Assembly: GCF_958979055.1 (NCBI RefSeq)
Contig: NC_084892.1
Location: 24,268,001 to 24,332,000, forward strand
Source of the DNA: Alnus glutinosa
Lineage: Eukaryota > Streptophyta > Magnoliopsida > Fagales > Betulaceae
Length of the DNA: 64,000 bases
Direction: 5' to 3'
In this document: piece after piece, positions 14,084 to 26,239 of the stretch
Layout of the letters: the number at the start of each line of letters is the position of its first letter
How positions within the stretch are numbered: position 1 is the first letter of the stretch
Position numbers and translations under genes: made by a program
The notes under the pieces: model-generated
What the model saw: the letters and a program-made list of their open reading frames with translations, nothing else
Told to the model about the DNA's origin: nothing
The model's database searches: none

Positions 14084-16800
14084 GTCTACACCCTTCACCT
14101 CCAATCTAGGCCCTCCACGTGTTCGTAGATCGAGTAAAAGACTACAAAGATTCTCAGTTTCGCAACTGGACGTGAGGTCATGGTGGCTCCTCTTCTTCAT
14201 GTCCTCGTTCTCCTTCTTTCTAAAGAAAATGATACAGGATAAGAAGATGTGGGAAAACGTACCTCGGGCAAGATCCGATCAGAGCACATATATGCTAATA
14301 AGGTAGCGTCGAATTTGATCATTCATCTTCCTTAACTGGAACCTTCTTTCAATGGAAAAAGAGGAGTTGTAGATGAAGAGAGAGACCAACGACGATAGAG
14401 AAGAGGAGTTGTAGAGTGAAAGAGAGAGAGACGGCGAATTGGAGATGCAGAAGGAGAGATAGACCGACGACGACAAAGAGGAGTTGCGAGGAAGAGAGAG
14501 ACAATGAAGACAAGACATGGAGGAAGAGAGAAAGACAATGAAGACGAGATGTGGAGGAAGAGAGCTAGAGATGTGAAAATTAGAAGACCTTCATGGGTGT
14601 GAGCCAAGGGAGACAGTGAAAAATAGTTTATGCTCGATCGTGCCAAGAAACGTTATTTTATTTGTCAACCAAAAACGTTAAAGGCTGACTTTAACATAGA
14701 TTTGGTAATCCTTAAGTTTTCTACTTAAGGTGAAGCAAGAATATTACATCATATTGAATTATGGTCTGCTCTGCTCATGGCAATGCATAAAAGAAACCCC
14801 ACACCACAATTGGTAATTGTAGTGATGTTGTTTATAGGGCAGACACCTTCTTGTGATTTGGATTATTTGGGACAGCATATATACACCGTGTAAGTCAAGT
14901 CACCTCTCATTGGTGTAAGGTTCAAATATTTTGTTGGATAGTTGAGTCTTCTTCCTCATTCCAAATACACAAATCCTCCTCATCACCTTCCAATAAGGAT
15001 ATGATAATGCATGCCACCCCCATGCATGACATACCCAACATCACGAAAGCATATGCTCCCTCAAATTTCCAAGAAACCCTACATATGCATCATTCATCAT
15101 CACCACCCACATATTATATTGCTCACCCTAAACCAAAATGTGGTTCATTTTTATAAATTAAATTGGAAGGCAAATACAAAGTTTATTATATATATATAAC
15201 ACCCACCAAATTGTTTTTGTTTTTCACTTCTTTCTCTAGAGACTCGCTTGTTAGTTGTTCAAATTAATAATCGTTGGCTCCGTTTGACAACGCTCTTTAT
15301 GCAATTTTTTTGTTTAATTGAAAAAACAATATTAACAAACAACTCAAAACACAAAACAATTAAAACTTTAAATATATTTATTTAAAAAATACCATCTAAA
15401 AGATTTTGTCATACTAACTCGCTGTCTTTTGTGAAGAATATGAATAAAAACAAAAAAAAAACTTTTTTTTTTTTTTAGTTCAACGTGGGAGAGGGGAAAG
15501 GGAAATATAGTCAAATAGACTTGCTTGCTTTAGACGGGAATGGCTCAACAACAGAAGACAAAGAAAAAAAAAAAAAAAAAGGCAATAAAAAGGCAATTAA
15601 GCATGCCTGCTTGATGTGACCCGCCCTTTGTTTTAACTTTAATTTTTGATTAATTGTTTCCTAATCTGCCTTTACTTTAGAGCTGTAATTAATTGACCAA
15701 AGAATGAAACAGAAAAAGAGCAAAACAACAAAAGTTGTGATAATTTGGAATGAAACCCACTACTCCAGAGACGAGGAAGTCTAAAGAGGAATAGTGGTTG
15801 TCATTTACTAACAAAATAGGCAACCTTGATATCTAAGCCTTTGTCCTCTTTATTAATCACCCACAAGTATGCTGAATAGGAATAAAAAAATAAAAAAAAA
15901 AAAAAAACCACAAGAATGCTAAGATGATAAAAACTTGTGATTTTAAACTAAATTACAGAAAATAAAACGTTTCAGAATTGTATTTTTAAAAAATTACGAT
16001 TTGAAAACATAAAAAATTGTTTTTTCAAATCGTAAGCAACGTGGTGCTTTTTTTAAAACATAAAATTTTAAAGGTTAATTTGTAATTTTAAAGATTAAAC
16101 TGCGATTTTTCTAAACGCTTAACTGCGTTTTTAAAAATCACACATTTTAAAATTGTACTTTTTAAAATCATAAACTCAAACGGACCCTAAATATTATTTA
16201 CTATAATCCTTTCTTTATTATTATTATATCAATTTGCCTATTTTATTCTCCATCATTTCCTCTTCCTTCTTCTTATCAATTTCACTATTTTGTGATTTCA
16301 GTTCACGCGGGAGGAAAAACTCTCCCTCTCAAATGGGAACTACGCGGTTTGGTTAAGGTTGTTAGACCCAACATGAGACTCTAATTATTCCTTTGACACC
16401 AACAAATTAAAAAAAGGAATAATATATTTCTTTTTCAAAAAAATAAAAATAAAAATTAGATGATTAAGCTGATATTTATATTTTATGTAATTTTTATATA
16501 CATTTTTAATGGATTAATACTTCTATTCACATTCATTTTACATTAATTGACGTAGTGTATTTTAATTATTATTATTTTTTTAAGTTAATAATATGATAAG
16601 CCATTTAAAACATTTATAAAAATTTTAAAATTAAATCTGAGCAGTTATTTACGCATATATTTTAATATATATTTTTTAAAAATAATAGATTTTTCTTTTT
16701 TAAAAAAAAATCTACCCAATTTAAAATATAACTTTTTTTAAAAAAAAGACTAATGATCTTGGCGGCTGTAAACGAGTGCACCGAAAATCAACGGGGGGGA
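14084..16800. other. Spacer before the XBAT31-like gene
   Basis: 14290-14580 is a GA-rich purine tract. 15930-16192 contains short inverted segments (aaatcgtaa/ttacgattt) and ends in aaacggaccctaa, like a small MITE of uncertain boundaries. 16300-16750 is very AT-rich. No gene is supported. Confidence 0.35.
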
Positions 16801-17173
16801 TATATTTTAAAAAAACGCGTTGAAAAATGTGGGCAGGGTTCTAATTTGGACAAAGCGCTCTATCACAGTCTACGTGGATAAAATAAAGAATCTAAAATTT
16901 CCCGAAAAATATCTGACAAATTGCCAAAAATCTGACACAGACAGTCACACGCAGACACATGGTCAAGCTGCCCGAAATCTAAGAGGGCAGGTTCAAACTC
17001 CCAGGCAGGCCACTCCCAATACTTAATTGCCTTCTGCATAATTCAGTGATCGTCTCTGCTGCTCTGGTCAGCGCCAACACCACCACCACCACCACCACCG
17101 CAGGAGGTGGCGCGTGAGGAAGTTCTGGGGTATCTTCTCCATGTGCTAAGCGGAGGTACGAGGTTGGAGGGGA

Positions 17174-20100
17174 ATGGGTCAGGGGCTGAGCTGCGGAGGA
17201 CGTGGAGAGAGTGCTGTGTTCAGTGCGGTTCAGAATGATGAAGTTGAGCTGCTTGAGGCTATGGTAGAGGCAGACCCAAGTGTCTTGGAAGAGACGAGTG
17301 GATATGGGAGGTTGTCTGCCCTTCATGTGGCGGCTGCAAATGGTTGGATCGAGGTGCGTTTGTGGTTTCTTGATTGGTTTTGATGGGGGTATGGATTTTC
17401 TTGGATTTTTCTTGGGAAAATTCTGATGTGTTTATCTGGGTTTTGTGTTTGGTGCTTGGTCTGATGGCATATATATAGGTTCTTTCGGTGCTTTTGGACC
17501 GATCAGTTTATCCAGATATCTTAAATCGCCATAAACAGGTACACCGTTTGAGTCTCAGTGTTTGTCTCAGACTATGAATCCTTGTTTGCATGCTTTTGAT
17601 TGAACATTCTTTTCTTTCTGGTTGGTTTAGACCCCGTTAATGTTGGCGGCAATGCATGGGAAGATTTCTTGCGTGCAAAAGCTTATTCAAGCAGGGGCAA
17701 ATGTGAGTTACTTTTGTTATGAGTTATGAAAATTTTCTTGGTAAATTTCTTACTCGAACTATTAAAAGAGGCATTGATCATGGGTTATGGGTATGATTTA
17801 TTAGATATTGATGTTTGATTCTCTTCACGGAAGAACCTGCTTGCATTATGCTGCTTACAATGGTCATTCAGATTGCCTGCAAGCTATTCTTTCTGCTGCC
17901 CATTCCACCCCTGTTGCAGATTCTTGGTTAGTATCTCTGTCTCTTTGTCTCTCTGCGCCTTTTTGAATTCACATCATTGCTGAATAATTTTCATCGGGTG
18001 GCATTGGTAGGGGATTTGCAAGATTTGTGAACATAAGAGATGGAGGGGGTGCTACCCCACTGCATTTAGCTGCTCGTCAAAGATGGCCAGAGTGCGTTCA
18101 TATCCTTTTAGACAGTGGGGCTCTTGTTTGTGCTTCAACGGGTGGATATGGGTAATGGTTTAAATTAAGGTCCTCGCGATATTGTAGCTAAATTGATAAT
18201 TTGCCATTCAGATTGATGAAGGTATCATGATCTGCAGCTACCTAGGGAGTACACCACTTCATTTAGCTGCTCGTGGCGGTTCTTTGGAATGTGTCCGCGA
18301 ATTGCTTGCCTGGGGAGCGGATAGGCTTCAACTAGATTCATCTGGGTAAGATTCATAAACAGCTATGATCAGCCCAGTTTATTTGTTTATTTGATTTTTC
18401 AATTGACCATAAATTTTGCTACCAAAAGTAATGATAATAGTTGAGTTCTTGCTTCCCTTTTTTGGGAACTTATTTTTTATCTCCTTATTTCTTAAACATG
18501 TTTTGGTCAAAAAGGTATTATAGAAGAGCTCAATACGAGAACCATTAATTTCATGTAACTCCAGGGAAACCTCTCAAGGCTGCACTTTTGTATTATGGAG
18601 AAGTACATTCAAGAAGTTATTCTAGCAAGAACTTCAACCATATCAGTATGGAGTACGTGAATAAGTATATTCACTGTGACAATGATGAATCTAATACTTG
18701 AAAACTAGCAATTTACCTTGTTGATTCTCTGAGGCTCAGATTATTTGCTTGTCTCCAATGAACTGTTTGTGTCAATTAATTATATTTACATAAAATATGA
18801 TACAAATGAGACTTCCATTACCCTCTTTGATCTATAAGAGAATGTACAATTATTATTTGAATATCTGCAGTTGTGGAAGTGAAGAATAGTTTGGTCCAAA
18901 ACTTGATGTAATGAGTATAATCTAAAGGATAATTCATGCTTTGTATGTATGAAGCCTTGGAAGAATATAGAAAATATCTTTTTAATAAGGAGACTGGTGG
19001 TGTTTGAATTTGATTTCTTACAGATAGATGACCAACTTGAACCTCACAGGCCTTGCATTATGCATATAAAAATAGTGTTACAGTGCTTGAAATAATCTTT
19101 TGCCATATGTATTATATGGAGCCTCGGCCTCCCTTGACTTTGTTCCCACTTATCTGTCCTTTGTCCTAAAATTGTCAGAGTTTGCTTTGTCTAATGATCA
19201 CCACCCTAATTATGAGTTTTGGAAGGTGTTGTTGAAACTTCTAAAAGGAATGGATCTTTGCAGGAGAATTCCATACGCAGTTGCTCTGAAGCACAAGCAT
19301 CGAACATGTGCAGCCTTGCTGGATCCTTCATCAGCAGAGCCTCTTGTCTGGCCATCGCCTTTGAAATTCATCAGTGAGCTTAATCCAGACGCAAAAGCAC
19401 TTTTAGAGAGGGCCTTGAAGGTAGCGAACATGGAGAGGGAGAAGGTCATATTGAAGGAGACTGTGTACTCACTTCCAGCTCCTTCCGATTCTGATGTTGG
19501 GGTTGACGACAATGCATCTGAGGTAATGTCGTTCATTTTCTTTTTGTGCTGTAGACTGATAACTCTAACTTAAATTCTATGTACTTTTAGAACTTGAAAA
19601 CCATATTTGATGAAAGCCTAAACTAGATAGAATTTACTGAGGATGTTTGTACAAAAACTTATAATTATCTCTTGTCAAGATCTTTTAAGTTTTACTTTGT
19701 GGTAGAAGAAATGTGATTAATTAATGGGAATTTATCTTGTATGTATAAACAATCCAAGTTGACATGTAAGGATTTGAGGTGGGGCTGCCAACAATTCATC
19801 AGGAATAATATCCTTCCTTTTCTTTTGGCTGTAGATTGATAAATTTTACTTAAATTGTATATACTTTCTTACTTGAAGAATAGTGCATTAATTAATAGAC
19901 ATTGCTTTTATATGTGTGGATAATCCAAGTTGACATATAAGGGTCATTGGACACCATTTGTGAATTGTGTAACTTGTGTTTGTAGCACTTTGTAATGCAT
20001 CACATTCAAAAAGATCTGAATTATTTCTAAGGTTCAGTCCATTTCTATGGAAATCATATATGATAGAAATTCAGAGTGCAAGTACGGTATTCAAATGCTA

Positions 20101-20799
20101 CAAAATTTTTCAGTCAGCATTACTTTCCATTTTATGCATATTTTCTATATGGAAACTGAGTTAAGAAACTGTTTCCACTGTTTTTGGATGGCCTTGAATC
20201 TCTCGGTCCATTTACTGGCCTTGATGAAGCAGCGCATCCAGAATGTAGGAGAAGCAAATTTTGTCAGCATAGTTTTAACTCGTCATATTGCTTAATAAAA
20301 ATGGTATCTTTACAAAAGTCATGAAGAAACCTTCAGGGAGTGAATAATGGAGTTATATTTTCTCGAGTCATGCATGCAGTTTCTTATTTCCTGGTGAAAT
20401 CTTCTCAAACAGGCCAGCGATGTGGAGCTATGCTGCATATGCTTCGACCAGGTATGCACTATTGAGGTCAGACCATGTGGTCATCAAATGTGTGCCCATT
20501 GCACCCTAGCCCTATGCTGCCACAAGAAGCCCAACCCCACAACTGCTTGTCCTACTGCCCCAGTTTGCCCGTTTTGCCGAAGCAGCATTAATCAACTAGT
20601 AGTTGCCGAGACGGAGACTAGAAATGATATGGAACTTGAACATAGTTTCTCGAAGCCTAGGAGATCGAGAAAGTCGAATGTCAGTGAAGGCAGCAGCAGT
20701 TTCAAGAGTTTGTCTGCCATGGGCTCATTCGCAAGGTTGGGCTGTCGCAGTCCGGGAAAGGTTGCTGCTGAATGCGACACGGTGGTTGATAAGCCTTGA
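17174..20799 (+). CDS. XBAT31: Ankyrin-repeat RING E3 ubiquitin ligase, XB3 family, XBAT31-like
   Basis: Eight exons with GT/AG borders: 17174-17353, 17479-17538, 17631-17702, 17805-17926, 18011-18151, 18238-18345, 19264-19522 and 20413-20799, totalling 442 codons plus stop. XBAT31-type proteins are close to this length. The N-terminus MGQGLSCGG fits an N-myristoylation signal (G2, S6) with a neighbouring cysteine for palmitoylation, so plasma-membrane attachment is likely. Ankyrin repeats span about residues 45-240 (repeated TPLHLAAR-type cores in exons 1 and 3-6). A linker with EPLVWPSPLKFISELN follows. The C3HC4 RING starts at C321-C322 (CCICFDQ, CGHQMCAHC) and ends with CPFCRS in exon 8. 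The family ubiquitinates partners bound by the ankyrin repeats; members act in immunity, hormone and light or heat responses. All splice joins keep frame, so the gene looks functional. Confidence 0.94.
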
Positions 20800-21597
20800 A
20801 ACAGCAGTCCTGGATTTGGTTTCACACAGGGTTGAGCAAATGTCGGACCCCGGATTCGCTTCGGAATTGAGACCCAAATGGGTATGAATTTCAAACATCA
20901 TTTTTAATATATATGTCCTAATACGCTAAGAGCATGTGAGAAAAGAAGACTCAAAGTTTCGGTTGATGAATTCCATTCTACAGAGGTGAGCTTTATTGGA
21001 CATTTATAACCTTTATTGTTGGTTTTTTCTGCTTCTCTATATATTGAGAAGCATCGATGCTTTTGAGGGCTTGTTTGTCCCAAGTAATTAAATTCATTTT
21101 GTTTCCTATATATAATATGGTCAATTTTCTTTGATTGCGCTATCATCATGGACAAGTTAAAATACACACAACTTGAAGAAATAGACCAGCTGTATGTATC
21201 TCCTATTCATCTAACTAATGGAAGGTGGAGGAGGAGCTACTATTTCCCTCAATTTTTACTTGTTTAATCCATTAACATATGGGCCTGAGGCCTAAAAGGC
21301 TGCCTAGTTCGGGCTTTGCTTATATAAAAGAATAATTCCTACCACTCCAAGCATTGGAGCCCAAAGTACAATGGTACTTGTGTGGATACCATTCATTTCA
21401 ACATATTTACATGTTTTGTTCCTGTTTGTAGCAACTAATTACTTTAGAGCTATAATTAGTTGACCAAAGAAAAGAAAAGAAAAGAAAAAAAACTCAACTG
21501 TGAGAATCAAGCAAATATGGGGTGTAAATTTTGCATAATTGCCTCCACCTCGCCAAAGAGTACTTCTAGGGATATTAAAACTTGGGAAGTGATACAT
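20800..21597. other. 3' flank of the XBAT31-like gene and spacer
   Basis: Probably begins with the 3' UTR; no further gene is seen. Confidence 0.4.
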
Positions 21598-21691
21598 GCA
21601 CTACAATTGTACAACATCAAGGCACAATGGGGTGGGGTCCACATGTGTGGGCCCTTTTTAATATGCCTTGATGTTGTGCACTTGTAGTGCA
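21598..21691. repeat. Near-perfect 94-base hairpin
   Basis: The arms 21598-21625 and 21664-21691 are inverted copies of 28 bases with two differences, one of which would be a G:U pair in RNA. The loop region is GC-rich. It could be a small MITE remnant or a precursor of small RNA; sequence alone does not separate these. Confidence 0.7.
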
Positions 21692-22257
21692 CTTGTTGTA
21701 ATTCTAGCATTTTCTTTAAAACTTATACTTTTTACAAACTGATATACAGTGCATAATTGAGGAAATGATTTAATAAAAAATTGGAAGCGTCAATTTTAGT
21801 AATTAGTGACTCACTTGTCGATTATATAATCTTAATTATTTTACCAATTATAGATCGTGAAATTGTAGTAAAGTCTAAATAATGAGCCCATAAATCTGCT
21901 AAGATGGTAGCAACAACCTCGTACAATGAATTAAAACCCAGCTAAATTCGAATTAAGATTATTTACAACTATTTGTCTGAATTTGAGAGAATTTTGGCAG
22001 ATGATTGTGAGAAACCACTTATAGGACTCACTTAACCAAATAAAAATTTGGCTGTCCAAATTTCTTAAATTCGGACAAATAATTGTAGAGAATCCTTATC
22101 CGCTAAATTCAATACACAGTAGAAATGAGAAGGAAAAAAATAAAAGAAAATAATATTTTGAAAGACACAAAACTTATTGAGAAAGTGATTTATAATTCTA
22201 AAAACTATACTCGTAGCTGAGAAGACTATACTAACATAAATAAGAGTTTAATGCAGA

Positions 22258-22690
22258 GCTGTTTGCCAAAGTTGCCGCTTGCCTTGATGCTCATCCCCTG
22301 AATACACAGATACACAAAACCCTCCTTGAAACAAATGCAATCCGAATCTTGCCTCCTTCCCAAGAAATTCATACCCCCAAAAAAAAAAAGAAAAAAAGAA
22401 AAAAATCATTGATTATGAAAGTAATACACAACTGCAATATAATTAGAATGCCGTGACAGTAAAAATCGGTAATTGATCTTTGTTTTTTTACATAATCAAG
22501 ATCACGCGTCTATAATTATTTGCCTTGATACTCATCCCTTAAGTACACATACACAAAACCCTCATTGAAACAAATGTATTCGGAATAAAAGAAAAATAAT
22601 ACTATTTAATAGATTGTTATACGACTGCAATACAATTAAGATGACTTGACAGTGAAAATCAGTAATTAATTTTTGTTTTTTTACAACTAC
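22258..22690. repeat. Tandem duplication, period about 243 bp
   Basis: The segment from ttgccttgatgctcatccc (22278) to the run of Ts near 22490 recurs from ttgccttgatactcatccc (22521) to about 22682. Shared landmarks in order are acacaaaaccctc, gaaacaaatg, actgcaata and cttgtttttttaca-like ends. It lies just beyond the 3' end of the neighbouring minus-strand gene. Confidence 0.75.
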
Positions 22691-22790
22691 TGATCTAAAA
22701 ACTGAGTTTCACTGTTGTCGCATTATTAAAAAATGTACGATATTCATATAAGAGTCTACTACATAGCATTACTGGTGATTATGGAAATCA

Positions 22791-24556
22791 TCATTTCATG
22801 AGGTATCCACGCAAGCATGAGAATAGCAATGGAGCCCCATACCCATTGCCATCTAATAATTGGTTGTTGGATTTTCTTCCACCACTGTCGTCCAATGGAG
22901 CACTTGACTGAGGACCAACTCGGCCACCAACAAAAAGCGAGTTTGTGTCCGAAGTGGGCAGGGTGGGTGAGAAATCAGTCGGTCCATAAATGGTGGGGCT
23001 CTGGTTCCTTCTGTACACGCTCGCGGTTCTCCTCTCTGCTTCAAGAAAGTGGCGAAGAGATGGGGCGTTGCTCCCGTTCACAGCATCAGTCGTTAGTTTT
23101 GAGCATAGCGAGAACAGCCAAGGTTTGTGCTTGTAGTTCCTTCTGTCTCTTGAGGCTTCTGCTGTTCTTCCCCTTGTCGATCTTCGTGACAGCTCTAAAA
23201 TGCTAGAAACTCCAATGAGGCTGCCGAGCGTGATGCTCTTGTCGTGGAATAATGACCCAGTGGACTGAAAACCAACCACATGGAAGAGTTCAAGGAGAAA
23301 ACACAGAGCATGAAAACACCATGCATAGTAGCTAGGCTTTGTATCTTTCTTGTGTTGTAATTACATTGAACATAACTGAAGCTGAGTACGAGGGTTTAAC
23401 AATTTTTTTATTTTCTCAGTAAAATCTGGAATTATTCATAAAAAAAACATCAGATTGTTGCTCTCTTAAGTTTAAAAAAAAACTGAGCTAAAAATTGTAT
23501 TTTGATTTTATGAATAAGAAGCGTCTTTGCAAAAGTAAAGACGAAGATTTTTCGGAGGGAAATTCGTTTTAGTTGCCTCAATAACATGCCACATTTTTAA
23601 TACGTGGCATTTTTCAAATGTTTCGATGCTTAAAAACGACTTCAATTGTGTAATATGTTGAGAATTTACAATATCTTTATAATTGTAGGGAATCCGAATC
23701 CGATTATTTAATACTAAGAAAACAGCTCCACACCTAAGGGGCAAACGCCATCATAGACAACCATGTGGAAAGAGTAAAGTGATTTCAACTTTAAAAATAG
23801 GCATGAACAAGAGATTAATTAACTGCGCACATGATCACATCCACGCATACCAAAGCAGGTGGGAAACATCAAACATAGATGTAGAACTTGAACATAAATA
23901 GTTTTCTGTCATCTTGGTAACTTGTATGAATGTTATTCTTAATCACCAAAAGGGAAAATTTGGTCTGAACTCTGAAGCAGACCTATTCATTCTAGTTCAT
24001 ATATACTTGAATGAAATTGCAGGTCTTCTCAGTTTAATAATAATATAGAGCTAGAGTACGTGGGAGTGTGTGTAGTATTTCGATGCCTGTCAAAAACTGT
24101 TTGACAGCAGAACGAAAGCAGAGTCATCATAGAAGCAAGTAGATAAGTATAAACAAAATAAGCATGCTGGGTGTTTTGTCTCCTTCTCTATGTTCCATTG
24201 CTGTCTTCTTTTCTTTTGTTTGTTTTTGACTAGAGGGATGCATTCCTTTTAAGAGAGATACTGACCTCAGTTTCAAGATCTGAAGAAGAAATGGTGGTGG
24301 AGGTGGGAGAACCGGTGAGTAGAGTGCTGAAGGAGACTGATCCAGACAAATCACGATTTCTCACAAACCCAACTCTCGCATTCAGTGGTCTCAAGCCCAA
24401 AGGCCACCCCTCTTCCGCCTGCATTCCAAATCAATCATCTGGGTTCACTCGTATACTTAAAATCTCCAAATGCCAAGGGGAAACAAAAAAGAAAAAAAGA
24501 AGAAAAAAAAAAGAATCAATAAAAGCATTCAGCATATATAGTACCTGTCGTGCCAT
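22791..24556 (-). CDS. Conserved plant protein of unknown function, 212 aa
   Basis: Three exons are proposed: 24556-24545 (only 12 bases, MARQ), 24418-24266 and 23264-22791, all with GT/AG borders and phase 0, giving 212 codons plus stop. The second exon encodes a conserved-looking block (GWPLGLRPLNARVG, then a serine-rich stretch). The third begins STGSLFHDKSITLGSLIG and contains KPWLFSLCSKL, ERRTASVYRRNQSPTIYGP and a C-terminal NGYGAPLLFSCLRGYL. No membrane helix, signal peptide or known catalytic motif is visible. The composition (serine- and arginine-rich with short conserved boxes) resembles plant-only proteins without assigned function. The start in the micro-exon is supported because the frame upstream of 24418 has no better ATG next to a splice donor. 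Confidence 0.8.
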
Positions 24557-26239
24557 GATTCTCTAGCCCCAAGGATTTGGAAAACTGGGACTGATTGATG
24601 TACTATGAGAAGCCCGGGGAGGTGACCTCAGAGAAAGAATGAACTGTCATTTCCACCACTATCCCTTATTCTGACCAAGTAACAGCAAAACAAAGAAAAG
24701 GAAGAGAAGAGTAAAGAAGATGCACAAGAAAGTGAAGTGCTTGAACCTGAAGCAGTCCAACCACATTTCCTCTGAGCGCAAAGAGTCAAGCAAAACATTG
24801 ATGGAGAAAAAGAAAGAGAGAGTGACGCCTTACCGTTTCTTGTATGCATCTTTGGCTAAGCAGACAGAAGTACAAGCGGAAGGTGAGGAAGTGAGAATAA
24901 TTTTGTACGCGAGTGAGATAAAAGGGGGGAGCACCACACTGGAGAGAGGGCCAGGTGGAGGCAGCAACTCCTTTCACTAAATGACCACAACGCCCCTCCC
25001 CCCATTGTTTTTTTTTTTTTGTAAAAAAAAAAAAAATAGAAGGAGAAATTAATAAGGATTTTGAAGCTAGTTATGAAGAAAAGCAATGGGTTGTCATTTT
25101 TAATAACGAGAGAAGAAGATGCCAAACAGAAAAATTCAGAAGGAAACCGTTGTGCTTTGGTGGAATCGACTGTTTCAACGTGTCTTTCCAGGGTACCTTT
25201 TACTTTTTGGTCCACAAGTTCTCTTCTTTCTTTATTTCGGGTCTGACACAAGCTTCGCTTACTATCTCGTAATTCAGCCCAAACTCCACCAACGTCCGAA
25301 AATGTGCTCTCAATGTCTCAAAACTATTAATAATGAAATAGTGCTGCATAACAACACCAAAGATGGGCGTCATTCTCCACATTTACATTTAGTTCCGTTT
25401 CTTTGACGTAAAACATTAGTCTAACTTGAAAATATTTTCAATTAATCAAAGAAAATAACCTTCAGAATACGACGTAGAATAGTTTATGATGATGCTCTTC
25501 CACACCTCTAGGCAGGATATTGTGAGATGCCCTTAATAAAACCTACCTGCTTAAGCTGCCCGAACTCTTACCTAAGCATGTGAGCCTTACACATGCATTT
25601 TCACAACTGCCCGCCAAAATTGCAAACAATATGGACAATCAATTGCATTTAATCTCAATTTCAATCCCGAAGGCTTTGTATTCTCACTCTTCCTCTATAG
25701 CTCCTCTCCATTGTTTCTCTTCCTCGCAACTCCTCAAATTATATGAAAATATAAAAAAATATTTGCTAATTTTCAATACAAGCCAAATGTCAAAAAATAT
25801 CAACTAAAAACATTTTCCTTAAAAAAAGAAAAAAAAAAAGAAAAAAAGAAAAAGAAAAGACAAATACAAAAAAAAACATTTTCTACCGAATCAAATGGGA
25901 CCTTGAAACAATTATCCTCTTGGGCTCCATTGGCCCAGCAGAATGCCAATCCATGCTTGTCGGCCTATCACCAAGACTGGTAAGACGTAACATCTAACAA
26001 AATCTACGGTTACCCAATTTTGTTCCTCTTTCCTTCTTTCTTTTTGTCTCTTTTAGTTTGAATGGCACCAATATCATAAGTAATTAGGCAGGGTTCTCCC
26101 CCGCTCAACAAGCATATACAGATGGAACTTTTGCTTTCCCTCATTTTTACAATTCTCAATAAAAATCAGTTTTTTTTTTTTAATACATCAAGAATTTAGT
26201 CAATCAGAAACTACAAACTGTATATAAAATTGATCATTT
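24557..26239. other. Upstream region of the 212-aa gene and spacer
   Basis: 24557-25000 is the likely promoter and leader of the minus-strand gene. A-rich tracts lie near 25022 and 25822-25860. No gene is supported. Confidence 0.4.

Noticed and set aside
15278..16192. Possible 0.9-kb element between ccgtttgacaac and caaacggaccc
   Set aside because: The supposed ends match over too few bases and no TSD was found; at most a smaller MITE at its right end is plausible.
22817..23206. 129-codon frame on the plus strand
   Set aside because: It is antisense to the last exon of the 212-aa gene.
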